The position numbers and the translations under genes were made by a program. Of a DNA stretch of 64,000 bases, positions 37,176 through 46,003 are shown in pieces (positions within the stretch are counted from its first letter, which is position 1; every line of letters starts with the position of its first letter). Source of the DNA: Bog-473 sp963707835 (GTDB taxonomy: Bacteria > Actinomycetota > Acidimicrobiia > Acidimicrobiales > RAAP-2). The notes below the pieces were generated by a model. It made no database searches and was not told the DNA's origin. It was given only the letters and a program-made list of their open reading frames with translations. Where the stretch lies: NCBI GenBank assembly GCA_963707835.1, contig CAVPRI010000001.1:1302001-1366000 (forward strand), read 5' to 3'.

Positions 37176-38778
37176 CGACGATGCGAGAGGGACCGGCCTT
37201 TCCGGATCTGGGAGGAATGACGACCGAGCCCGATGCAGTCGCACCTCCGTCAACCGCTTCTTCCGAGTCGCAGCCCCCCGTCGTACTCATCGGTCGTCTC
37301 GTCAGCTTTCGCTTCGTTCTCGGGGCGCTTCGCCGTCGCCGAAAGGTGTGGCTGAGCTTGGCTGCTCTGGGCCTACTCGTGGGACTCGGATTCCACCTGG
37401 TCGTGCCGCGTAGTTACAGCGCCCATGCAACCCTCTACCTGGCTCAGGCTCCGGGGACCGATCCCACGACGGGGATGGCAAACGACATCGCGCTCCTGCA
37501 GACGCCCGCAGTCGCACACGGCGCCGCCGATCTGTTGGGAGAGCCGTCCCTCACTCCCGCAAAGTTGCTGGGCAAGGCGCCGGGCATCGCGAAAAGCGAC
37601 AACGTGCTCACTCTCAACGCCTCGGGGCCATCGAAGGCTGAAGCTGTGCGAAGGGCGAACGCCCTTGCCAAAGCGTTCCTCGCGTTTCGAACTGGGAGGC
37701 TTCAACAGGAGACCTCGAGTGCCGACCAGGCTTTGGAGAAGCAAATCAGCTCGCTGGAGCAGCAGATAGGCCAGCTGAGCACGCGTCCATCCAGAGTGCC
37801 GGGTCCTCATCGCAGAGCACCACCCTTGCCGGAGAACAGTCGTCGGACACGAGTGAACTCGCCACCCTCGAACAGACTGTCCAGCAGAATCAGATTGCGA
37901 GCATCGGGGTGACCAGGGGGAGCAGCGTCCTCACTCCCGGCACCCTGGTCCCAGCTTCCTCTGCGAAGCTGTTCGGATTCGACGGCCTGGCGGGTCTCCT
38001 CGGTGGCCTCGTGATCGGTCTCGCGTATGTCGCCGTGCAGGCAGTCATTTCGGACCGCCTTCGCCGTAGGGACGAGGTGGCCTCGTTGCTCGGTGCTCCG
38101 GTCGAGTTGAGCTTGGTGCCACTACGTGTCCCGAAGAGGCATCAAGAGCGATGGGTCAGGCGGTCGGTTCTCGAGCCACGAAAGGAGATAAGTGCCCTTG
38201 CCGGCTACCTACGCCAGCGGGGGGTACGCCAAGGCGGTCGCAAGACGCTGCTCGTGGTCGCCGTGGATGACTTGACTGTTCCGGCGGCGGCCCTGGCGCT
38301 GCTCGGGAAGCGCCTGGCCGACGAGGGTGAATCCGTGCTGATGGCTGACCTGACCGACGAGGGCCTCCTGGCCGAGAGCGTGGAGGATCTCTGGGTCGAT
38401 CATCCGTCGTTGGCGGATCGATCAGGGGGCCGCCTGCAGGTGTTCACGCCAACGGCGGACGATAGGAACGAGGTGGTCGAGCCACCCTGGGCTGCCACGA
38501 GTGACGGAGTGAATGCCGTACTGGTATTGACCACTGTGGATCCGGCCAGGGGCGCGTGGCATCTCGATTGGGCGAAACAAGCTGTCGTGGCAGTGACCGC
38601 CGGTCGCTCGAGCGCGCAACGGGTCAGTTCCACGGCAGCTTTGCTTCGGGCCGCAGGGATCACGATTCGGTCCGGGGTCCTGTTGGGCGCGGATGCCGAC
38701 GACGAATCCATCGGTCTTCTCCAGCCGGAATCCCCGCTGGTGGGGCTGCCAGTGGCGGACGGTGCCTTTTCCGCATGA
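37172..38778 (+). pseudogene. Second Wzz-like EPS chain-length protein, single frame interruption
   Basis: Starts at GTG 37172, overlapping the previous stop. First helix: VWLSLAALGLLVGLGFHLVV; then SYSAHATLYLAQAPGTD and a coiled coil (LEKQISSLEQQIGQLS). Near 37785 the frame changes. The true continuation ASIQSAGSSSQSTTLAGEQ and LATLEQTVQQNQIASIG joins the frame that ends at 38778 and holds the second helix (GLLGGLVIGLAYVAVQAVI) and a tail without a visible Walker A. The intact length would be about 535 aa. Two tandem copolymerases may work as a pair. It overlaps the next gene by 4 bases. Confidence 0.78.
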
Positions 38779-40073
38779 TCCGCACCGCGGGTGACGCCTC
38801 CGAGGCACTGATACCGACGCTGTCGCCAGAGGTCGCACGTGACTGGGGACTGCTGGCGGGCCCCACCGAGCGATCTATGCGCCGCCGGATCGGCTGGGTA
38901 TGGGGCCTTCTGTTCTTCAACGTCATGACCTACGCCGCGGCCCCGACGAATCTGATCCCCCTTCCGCATCAGATGGGAAAGGCCCTGCCGGAACTGGCAC
39001 TCGGAGTGGGCCTCCTCCTCGTTGTGACGGCTAACAAGAGGCTGTTGGTAAGGCCCAATGTCCTGCTCATTCTCTTTTCGGCCATCTGCCTGTTCGCGGC
39101 CATCATGAGCTTTCGTGGCTACTTCGGTTTCGGCTCGATGGTCCGCTGGTTCAGATTCGCGTTGTTCGTGGGCGCACTGTGGCTGACAACCCCTTGGTGG
39201 GGGCGGCGCGATCTCATGATCCTCCAGTTCCAGCGACGCGCGCTGATGATCGTGATCGGAACCGTGATCGTGGGCCTGGCAGTGTCGCCGACCAGGGCAT
39301 TCGCAGGGGCCACCGGCGGACGGCTGGGAGGGATCATTTGGCCGATTCAGCCCACCCAGGTGGCGCACTATGCGGCGGTACTCGTCGGGATCTCTGTCGT
39401 GTTGTGGCTGGCGGGGGCATCGAAGTCGTTGTGGACGGGAGCCGTCATCGTCGGGGCCTTCGGTGTGCTGATCCTCACCCACTCCCGAATCGCACTGGTT
39501 GCCATGTTGGCTGGGATCCTCGCTGGCGGCCTGAGCCTTTTCCTGAGCAGGAAGCGAGTCCGTCGGGCATTTGTCGTGGCGATCCTGGTGGCAGGGATCG
39601 GTGCGCTGAGTTTCGCTCCGCTCGTGACCGGCTGGTTCGAGCGAGGCCAGAATTCCCATTCGCTTACGGAGCTCACGGGGCGAACCAATGTCTGGTCTGA
39701 AGTTCTCTCCCAGCCCCGAACAGAAGCCAACACCCTACTGGGGTACGGATTGTCGAATGACGGCTTCAACGGAAAGCCCATCGACTCCAGCTGGTTGTCG
39801 ACGTATCAAGATCAAGGGCTGGTCGGTGACGTCCTCGACGGGCTAGTACTGGTCTCCCTCCTCCTTGCCGCGCTTGTCGGCCAACGAGGCCCAGGAAGGG
39901 CCGTGGCTCTCTTTTTGGTCGTCTACTGCGCGATCGAATCATTTACGCAGACAGGCCTTGGGCAGCCGTCGACCGACATGTTGGACTTGACCGTTGCCAT
40001 GTCACTGCTCATGCCACCGCTGCTGTCGACCGCGAAACCGGAAAAGGCAACGGTCCTGGATCCATCGATCTGA
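38775..40073 (+). CDS. O-antigen ligase / Wzy-type polymerase family protein
   Basis: A 432-aa multi-helix membrane protein from ATG 38775 (ATGA overlap with the preceding gene). It has about ten hydrophobic helices (for example LWTGAVIVGAFGVLILTH, FVVAILVAGIGALSFAPLV) and a large outer loop near residues 280-330 with LTGRTNVWSEVLSQPR and LLGYGLSNDGF, which is the Wzy_C pattern: a conserved Arg and the TGR-W segment. It would polymerise or ligate EPS repeat units on the outer face. Confidence 0.85.
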   Translation: MIRTAGDASEALIPTLSPEVARDWGLLAGPTERSMRRRIGWVWGLLFFNVMTYAAAPTNLIPLPHQMGKALPELALGVGLLLVVTANKRLLVRPNVLLILFSAICLFAAIMSFRGYFGFGSMVRWFRFALFVGALWLTTPWWGRRDLMILQFQRRALMIVIGTVIVGLAVSPTRAFAGATGGRLGGIIWPIQPTQVAHYAAVLVGISVVLWLAGASKSLWTGAVIVGAFGVLILTHSRIALVAMLAGILAGGLSLFLSRKRVRRAFVVAILVAGIGALSFAPLVTGWFERGQNSHSLTELTGRTNVWSEVLSQPRTEANTLLGYGLSNDGFNGKPIDSSWLSTYQDQGLVGDVLDGLVLVSLLLAALVGQRGPGRAVALFLVVYCAIESFTQTGLGQPSTDMLDLTVAMSLLMPPLLSTAKPEKATVLDPSI

Positions 40074-40409
40074 CCGCTCTCCCTACGGTTTCGGGCGGCA
40101 CTCTGAAGGCCTCCGTCACCCACCCACTCCGAACGGCCAACCGCGATCGACCCGGTCGCGGTTCTGTTGGGTCCGGTCTCGGTCCGGCTCTGTGGAACGC
40201 CGCGGCATTCTCTTTTCGGGTCGGGGCCCCTCGAGGGGTCATTGCCGGCGTATCAGCGCACCATCCACCGACCTCCTGTTACAGGATGACCGTGGGCCTG
40301 GACCTGGTGCGATGCGGGAGGTGTGGCTGCGATCCATGACTCTCGCAACGACCGTTGTCTCATCAGTCGGCATGGGCACCGTCTGCCTGAGAGTGCTCGC
40401 GATGCCCCT
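40074..40409. other. Intergenic region, nothing assigned
   Basis: 336 bp between the Wzy-like gene and the DUF218 gene. The motif TCGGTCCGG and its near-copy GGGTCCGGTC lie at about 40170-40190. I see no gene, RNA or clear terminator here. Confidence 0.3.
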
Positions 40410-41066
40410 ATGACAAGCGATCTGAAACAACGCATGAAGACACCATGGCGACTGCCGGGAGCGACCAGAGGCGCTGCCTCTGTCTCGAGGGCGCCTTCGG
40501 AGGACACGCCAGCCGCCGGAGGCGCATCATCCCGGCGCCGCCGGCGACGATGGACATGGATCGGAGGCCTCACCAGTCTCATTGTTGTCGTGGCGTTCGT
40601 CGCCACCTCGTTGCTGCTCTTCGTCTTTCCTTCCACCGACCGGCCGATGCGCGCCGATGGCATCTTGAGCCTCAACGGCCCCGACGAGGGTGCTCGAACC
40701 GCCATGGCAGTGGCTCTCGCCGAGAAGGGTTATGCCCCGGTTCTCCTGTTCTCTCAGGGTGGAGACGGCGCAGATACTTCGTGCCCCAAGGTGGCTGGGA
40801 TCTCGGTGGTGTGTTTTGTGGACGTCACTGACGACACGCGAGGCGAAGCGGAATGGGCGGCCCGATACGCCGAACACCATCACTGGCACAGCCTCTTGAT
40901 CGTGCCAGGACGTGCCCAGGCGACACGTGCGCGCCTGCTCACGGAGCGCTGCTTCTCCGGGCGGGTGACAGTTGTACCCGCCGCAGAACATCGCCCGGCT
41001 CTCTCTGAGATCATTCACGAGTGGGGTGGTCTGTTCGATGCGCTCTTTGTCGAGAGAAGTTGTTGA
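40410..41066 (+). CDS. YdcF/SanA-like DUF218 membrane protein
   Basis: A 218-aa protein from ATG 40410. A basic cytoplasmic head (SSRRRRRRWTW) precedes one membrane helix (GGLTSLIVVVAFVATSLLLF). The outer domain has the DUF218 opening ADGILSLNGPDEGARTAMAV and EKGYAPVLLFSQGG, then VDVTDDTRGEAEWAARYA and LLIVPGRAQATRARLL. DUF218 proteins are linked to envelope carbohydrate processing without a firm reaction. Its place at the end of the Wzz-Wzy run fits that role. Confidence 0.72.
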   Translation: MTSDLKQRMKTPWRLPGATRGAASVSRAPSEDTPAAGGASSRRRRRRWTWIGGLTSLIVVVAFVATSLLLFVFPSTDRPMRADGILSLNGPDEGARTAMAVALAEKGYAPVLLFSQGGDGADTSCPKVAGISVVCFVDVTDDTRGEAEWAARYAEHHHWHSLLIVPGRAQATRARLLTERCFSGRVTVVPAAEHRPALSEIIHEWGGLFDALFVERSC

Positions 41067-41124
41067 GCACCGCCGAGCTCTGAAGGTGCTGTGTCGGTGC
41101 GACGACGAGCTGATTGAGGCCTGC

Positions 41125-42360
41125 CTACCGAATCCGGCGTGCGAGCGCCTCGTCATTGTCGGCCATCCGGCCAACGATGTGCTCAGCAATGGCCAGCGAG
41201 GCCGTCGCCGCCGGCGATGGCGCATTGCGCACGAGTGTCACACGCGTCTGGTGGTCGATGGCGAAGTCATCAACGAGGCTTCCGTCGCGGTGCAGTGCTT
41301 GAGCACGCACGCCTGCACCTGAGCGGACCAGGTCATTGCGGGACAACTCAGGCACGTAGGCCCGGGCACGGTGAAGAAAGAGTGACTTGCTGGCCGAGCC
41401 GCATATCTCCCGAGCACCCATTCGCCAGTGTCGGCTCGCCATCGTCCGCATGCCCGGATACTTGAGCGTGTGCCACAGGTCCCGACCCTTGATGTCGCGC
41501 CATCGATACCCCTCCTGGGACATCGCCAAGACTGCGTTTGGCCCAACGTGGACGTGGCCACCGAGACCTCGAGTGAAATGCACTCCGAGAAAGGGAAAGC
41601 GAGGGTCTGGGACCGGGTACACGAGTCCGCGAATGAGGTCTGCGCGCTCCGGGACGATCTCGTAATACTCTCCTCGGAACGGGATGATCTCAGGGTCGGA
41701 CGAAGCACCGGCCAACCGTGCAAGAAGCGATGACTGAAGGCCGGCACACACGACGAGATGGTCAAAGGCCTGTTCGCCCGCGTCGGTGGCGACGTGCACG
41801 GCCGAAGAACGCGTCGCGATCTCCTTGACGGCATGCCCCAGAATGATCCGGCCACCCGCCTGAGCAACATCGGTCGCGAGCTGTTCGGCGATGGAGCGGA
41901 AGTCGACGACCGCCGTTCCCGGAATCAACAACGCAGAGAGTCCCTGAACATGTGGCTCACGGTGGCGAAGCTCGGATGCGTCGATCAATCGTGATCCGGC
42001 AATACCATTGGCCTCCGCCCGACTGGCCAAGTCGAACAGGCGAGGCATCTCCTCATCGCGCAGCGCGACGATGACTTTCCCTACCTCCTCGTATTGGAGC
42101 GCGCGCTCGGTGCAATACGTACGCAGGAGTTCGCTTCCACGCCGGCACAACCTGGCTTTGAGCGACCCCGGAGGGTAATAGACGCCAGAGTGCACGACGT
42201 TGCTGTTGTGGCCGGTCTGGTGGGCAGCAACAGTGTGTTCCTTCTCGATCACCGTGACTTCGACGTTCATCGCTTGCTGCAGACGACGGGCCACTGCAAG
42301 CCCGATGATGCCGGCACCGACGACTCCGACCCTTGCTGTGGTCGTGCTGTTTGTTGTCAT
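41125..42360 (-). CDS. L-2-hydroxyglutarate oxidase family FAD protein (LhgO-like)
   Basis: A 411-aa DAO-fold flavoprotein from ATG 42360 (MTTNSTTTARVGVVGAGIIG); the open frame extends 60 codons upstream without homology. FAD binding: GVVGAGIIGLAVARRL. LhgO-type segments: EKEHTVAAHQTGHNSNVVHSG, PFRGEYYEIVPERADLIRGL, VYPVPDPRFPFLGVHFTR and HVHVGPNAVLA. It oxidises L-2-hydroxyglutarate or a related hydroxy acid. In an EPS locus the link is unclear. Confidence 0.85.
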   Translation of the reverse strand: MTTNSTTTARVGVVGAGIIGLAVARRLQQAMNVEVTVIEKEHTVAAHQTGHNSNVVHSGVYYPPGSLKARLCRRGSELLRTYCTERALQYEEVGKVIVALRDEEMPRLFDLASRAEANGIAGSRLIDASELRHREPHVQGLSALLIPGTAVVDFRSIAEQLATDVAQAGGRIILGHAVKEIATRSSAVHVATDAGEQAFDHLVVCAGLQSSLLARLAGASSDPEIIPFRGEYYEIVPERADLIRGLVYPVPDPRFPFLGVHFTRGLGGHVHVGPNAVLAMSQEGYRWRDIKGRDLWHTLKYPGMRTMASRHWRMGAREICGSASKSLFLHRARAYVPELSRNDLVRSGAGVRAQALHRDGSLVDDFAIDHQTRVTLVRNAPSPAATASLAIAEHIVGRMADNDEALARRIR

Positions 42361-42695
42361 TCCCCAACCTGACCGAACCTTGTTTCGCTCATCTTCAGCG
42401 GCGGACGCCGGTTTCGATGCCCTCAAACTGACCGCGGACCGTTCGGTTTGATGCATCGGTCCGCCCCCGTGACCGTGATCAGGCAGTGTGTTCCTACCCC
42501 CGAAGGGCAGTCCCATATGTTCCGGGACAATGTCCCACACGAGACCTCACCCGACGGCGTCCAGACGGGGGAGATGGCGCTTCCCGAACGCGGGAATACG
42601 AGAAGTCTCACACCGGACTCATGGCACTGCGCCTTGCCGAAGGCGCAGTGTGTCCCTCCAATTCGAAGAGGTCACTCCAAAGGAGGGGAACACAA
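42361..42695. promoter_or_regulatory. Leader region upstream of beta-helix copy 2
   Basis: A 335-bp gap between divergent genes. It contains a perfect hairpin (listed separately) and ends with AAAGGAGGGG at 42679-42688, the strongest ribosome-binding site seen in the window, placed 7-9 bases before GTG 42696. Promoters for both directions should be here. Confidence 0.5.
42625..42650 (+). promoter_or_regulatory. Perfect 11-bp hairpin in the leader of copy 2
   Basis: CACTGCGCCTT and AAGGCGCAGTG pair fully around the loop GCCG. No T-run follows (TGTCCCTCCAATT), so it is not a standard terminator. It lies about 30 bases before a strong ribosome site. It could be an attenuator arm, a protein-binding site or an mRNA-stabilising stem. 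Confidence 0.55.
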
Positions 42696-42878
42696 GTGAC
42701 GAGGAACGGACTGGGTCGCGAGAGTTGTGCCGGAATGCTTGATGTGATGCTTTCAGTGCACACGAGTCAGCAGGGCCGTCGTGACACCGCAAGAGCAAGG
42801 CCGAACTTTCGTTGCGATTCGAAAGACCGAACAATGATTGCACGGCTATCATCGTATGAGGGCGGGAGCATCACGTAG
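42696..42878 (+). CDS. Small leader protein candidate upstream of beta-helix copy 2
   Basis: A 60-aa frame from GTG 42696 to TAG 42876-42878, ending 9 bases before the GTG of copy 2. It is supported mainly by the AAAGGAGGGG site. The peptide (TRNGLGRESCAGMLDVMLSV start) is basic in the middle and shows no signal or known domain. It may be a coupled leader peptide or a chance frame. Copy 1 has no counterpart upstream. Confidence 0.4.
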   Translation: MTRNGLGRESCAGMLDVMLSVHTSQQGRRDTARARPNFRCDSKDRTMIARLSSYEGGSIT

Positions 42879-42887
42879 AGGACGGGC

Positions 42888-44456
42888 GTGAACAAGACAA
42901 AGATTCGTGTCGGCTGCGCCACAGCGATCGCCCTTCTGGCGGCGGGACTCACGGTGTTCGCCACCGCAGGCCCCTCGGTGCTCAAAGTGGACCCGGCGTC
43001 GGGGAGCAGCGCACCCTCGTCGCCGGTGACGGTCTGCGGGAATGCGTCGTTGCTCACAGGACCCTCTTCTGCTCCGGCCGGCGCCGTGAGCGTCCCGGCG
43101 GGGGACAACAGCGCGCTGTTCGCCGGCGCACTCACCGCGAGCAGGACCTACTGGTTCGCACCGGGCACGCACACGCTCGGGTCGAGCGAGTTCGCCCAGA
43201 TCGACGCGTCCAGCAACGACACGCTGATCGGTGGTCCCGGGGCGATCCTCAACGGTCAGAACGAGAACGACTTCGCCGTGGCGGGCTCGGGCACCAACGT
43301 CACCGTCGAGTACCTGACCATCGAGAACTTCACCGCCCCCGAGTCGCAGGCCGCGGTCAACCAGAACCTGAGCACGGGTTGGGTGGTCGAGAACTCGACG
43401 ATCGAGAACAACCCCAACGGGGCCGGCGTGATGGTGGATGCCAACGGCGTGCTCAACAACGACTGCTTGACCAAGAACGGCCAGTACGGGTTCCAGACCT
43501 ATTCGGGCTCCGATTCGGTCCCGGTGACCAACCTGACCATTACCAACAACGAGATCAGCTACAACGACACCCGCAACTACGACACGAACGGGACCGGCAC
43601 CTGCGGGTGCACCGGCGGCGCGAAGTTCTGGAACGATCTGGGTGCCACGGTCACGGGGAACTACATCCACGACAACGAGTCGGTCGGGCTGTGGATGGAT
43701 ACCAACAACTCCGGCTTCAACGTCAGCGACAACTACTTCTCCCACAACTGGGATGTGGCGATCCAATACGAGATCTCCTACAACGTCTCGATCACCAACA
43801 ACACCTTCGTGGACAACGGCTGGATCGCCGGTCCCAACAATCCGGGCACCGGAGCGATCGAGATCAACAATTCCGGCAGCGACCCCAATGTCCAGGGCGC
43901 CTATGCCACCCAATCGGTGATCTCGGGCAACGTGCTGACCGACAACTGGGGCGGGGTGGACATCTACGAGGACGCCAACCGCTTCTGCGGGACCCAGTCG
44001 GACAACACCTCGAACGACTACTGCACGCTCGACAACCCGAGCATCTACACCGTGTCGTCGTGCACCGCCCACGACACCGCCTCGGCCACCCCCGCTCAGA
44101 ACCCCGACTACTACGACAACTGCCGCTGGAAGAGCCAGAACATCTCGGTCACCAACAACACCTTCAACTTCACGCCGGCGCACATCGGGTCCAACTGCAC
44201 CGTGGCCAAGGGCTGCGGCTTCATCGGCCTGTACTCGGAGTGGGGGACCTATGCCCCCTACAGCGGTGCCGCTGTCCCGTTGAGCCTGGTCAACAAGCAA
44301 AAGGCCGTCTTCGCCCACAACACCTACAACGGCCCGCTCGTCTTCGATTCCGCCTACCAGGGCGACACCGTGAGCTGGGCCCAGTGGAGTGGTGGCTACA
44401 CCGACCCCAACTCGAACACGGCCGTCAAGGCCCAAGACGCCGGGTCGACGTTCAAC
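42888..44456 (+). repeat. Long direct repeat, copy 2 (1,569 bp)
   Basis: Partner of 10613-12181, same strand, 32,275 bases apart. The left edge is again the GTG and the right edge is ACGTTCAAC. A further near-match runs through the Thr-rich linker to about 44486, after which the two diverge completely. Confidence 0.92.
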
Positions 44457-44537
44457 AAGTCCGCCACCACCCCGACGAGCACGACGAGGACTTCGAATCG
44501 CTGTCCGAAATCGGTTCGGTGTCTGCGAGAGCGGTGA
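42888..44537 (+). CDS. Secreted right-handed beta-helix protein, truncated tail (copy 2)
   Basis: A 549-aa product whose first 523 residues are the same as copy 1: signal peptide, then the Asn-rich beta-helix. After DAGSTFN the linker reads KSATTPTSTTRTSNRC, and the frame stops at 44537. The GYWLV-repeat domain of copy 1 is absent. Downstream DNA encodes fragments of IPT/TIG domains out of frame, so the original tail was probably an IPT array. The beta-helix itself could still be made and secreted. Confidence 0.82.
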   Translation: MNKTKIRVGCATAIALLAAGLTVFATAGPSVLKVDPASGSSAPSSPVTVCGNASLLTGPSSAPAGAVSVPAGDNSALFAGALTASRTYWFAPGTHTLGSSEFAQIDASSNDTLIGGPGAILNGQNENDFAVAGSGTNVTVEYLTIENFTAPESQAAVNQNLSTGWVVENSTIENNPNGAGVMVDANGVLNNDCLTKNGQYGFQTYSGSDSVPVTNLTITNNEISYNDTRNYDTNGTGTCGCTGGAKFWNDLGATVTGNYIHDNESVGLWMDTNNSGFNVSDNYFSHNWDVAIQYEISYNVSITNNTFVDNGWIAGPNNPGTGAIEINNSGSDPNVQGAYATQSVISGNVLTDNWGGVDIYEDANRFCGTQSDNTSNDYCTLDNPSIYTVSSCTAHDTASATPAQNPDYYDNCRWKSQNISVTNNTFNFTPAHIGSNCTVAKGCGFIGLYSEWGTYAPYSGAAVPLSLVNKQKAVFAHNTYNGPLVFDSAYQGDTVSWAQWSGGYTDPNSNTAVKAQDAGSTFNKSATTPTSTTRTSNRCPKSVRCLRER

Positions 44538-44967
44538 CGGCCACGGCACGCTTGTGCAGGTGGAGCTGTCGACGTCACCATGGCAACCCCAGCGAGGACG
44601 AGCCGAGGACCAGCGTCGACAAGAACACGTACATACCCCAGGCCGGTCGTGACCACGATCTCCCCATCTGCGGGCGCTTCCAGCGGCGGCACGGCTGTGA
44701 CGTCCACCGCGAGCGGCCTTGCTGGCGCGACCACCGTCAGCTTCGGGTCGTTACGGGCCTCCTCGACCGTGAGCTCGAGTACCCCCATCGCCGTGACAGC
44801 GCCCGCGGGAACGCCGGAATCCTTCGCCCGATGTGACAGTGACGGGTCCGGGGGGGCCTCAAACGTGGTCAGGAGAGTCACCTTGGCGGGACGACTGTCA
44901 CGATCAAGGTGGGGCCATCATGACGATCACGGGTTCGCTCGATCAGTTCACGTACGTCTGGGCCGAG
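44538..44967 (+). pseudogene. Eroded IPT/TIG-like repeat array (former tail of copy 2)
   Basis: At least three partial immunoglobulin-like IPT/TIG repeats lie in shifting frames. From about 44553, GGAVDVTMATPARTS; then PRPVVTTISPSAGASSGG and TAVTSTASGLAGATTVSFGS, with IAVTAPAGTPESF. In another frame near 44872 comes ESHLGGTTVTIKVGP, and near 44932 TITGSLDQFTYVW. These match the IPT consensus (PxVTxISPSxGxxxGGT, GATxVxFG, DQFTY). Many small indels break them. The remnant stops about 90 bases from the 3' end of rnpB. Confidence 0.7.
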
Positions 44968-45032
44968 TCGGTCGACCGCACCACAAGGTGCTGTGTCCCG
45001 TAGGGCCGACCTCTTCAATGAGGCGGCCGTGG

Positions 45033-45048
45033 TTCCGCCTGGGCGGAA
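45033..45048 (-). terminator. Possible terminator hairpin after rnpB
   Basis: TTCCGCCTGGGCGGAA is a perfect 16-base palindrome 12 bases beyond the RNase P RNA 3' end on the minus strand. It has no U-tract, so its termination role is only suggested by position. Confidence 0.35.
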
Positions 45049-45059
45049 GGATGGTGACG

Positions 45060-45441
<382 letters not shown>

Positions 45442-45443
45442 CG

Positions 45444-45962
45444 TCAGCCCTGATTCTGACACCCGGCGGGGGTGGTCGCGGTCCGGCCGGGCCCGGTGAG
45501 GGTCAGGCGCCGTCTTCCGCGAGCCGCGATGCAGGCGTCGACGAGGGCGCACAGCACGCCGAAGGCGAGCTCCCGTGGCAGGCCACCGGACGATTCGTTC
45601 TGGACCCGCTTGTGGATCTGGCTGATCAACCGGGGGAACGGGTCGTGCCCGAAGAAGTACTGCATGGGCTTGTCGGCATCGAGCAGCGTGGCGCCGGCGA
45701 TGGCGGCCAGGGTCGCCGTGCGGGCTCGTGGGTGCACCGCCAGCGTGGCCCCGGCCGCGGCCGCCAACCCGAGCACGCCGTCGCGCCGGGCGTAGCGGAG
45801 GAAGAGCCCCTCCTCGAAGGGCGCAGACGAGCCGCAGCCCCAGTGCGGGACCATGTCGAGCAACAGGTGCGAGGCCACGCCGGCGAGGAACGCAGCGGCC
45901 GGCCGCCGCTCGAGTGCCCGGCCGACGATGACGCCCGAGAGCACGTGATTGGTGACGAACAC
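45444..45962 (-). CDS. Small membrane protein, YdjM/DUF457-like
   Basis: A 172-aa protein starting MFVTNHVLSGVIVGRAL, followed by helices AAAFLAGVASHLLLDMVPHW and GVLGLAAAAGATLAV. The early His and the HLLLDMVPH segment resemble membrane-bound putative metal hydrolases of the YdjM/DUF457 group. The match is by eye. It ends 2 bases before the 5' end of rnpB on the same strand, so it may share its transcript or overlap its promoter. Confidence 0.6.
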   Translation of the reverse strand: MFVTNHVLSGVIVGRALERRPAAAFLAGVASHLLLDMVPHWGCGSSAPFEEGLFLRYARRDGVLGLAAAAGATLAVHPRARTATLAAIAGATLLDADKPMQYFFGHDPFPRLISQIHKRVQNESSGGLPRELAFGVLCALVDACIAARGRRRLTLTGPGRTATTPAGCQNQG

Positions 45963-46003
45963 GGACCTAAAAGTCCAGGTCCGAGGAGAGCAGGCCCATT
46001 GTC

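Noticed and set aside
42888..44456. Treating the 1,569-bp repeat as an insertion sequence
   Set aside because: No transposase, end repeats or target duplication; its edges are a start codon and a linker codon of one gene.
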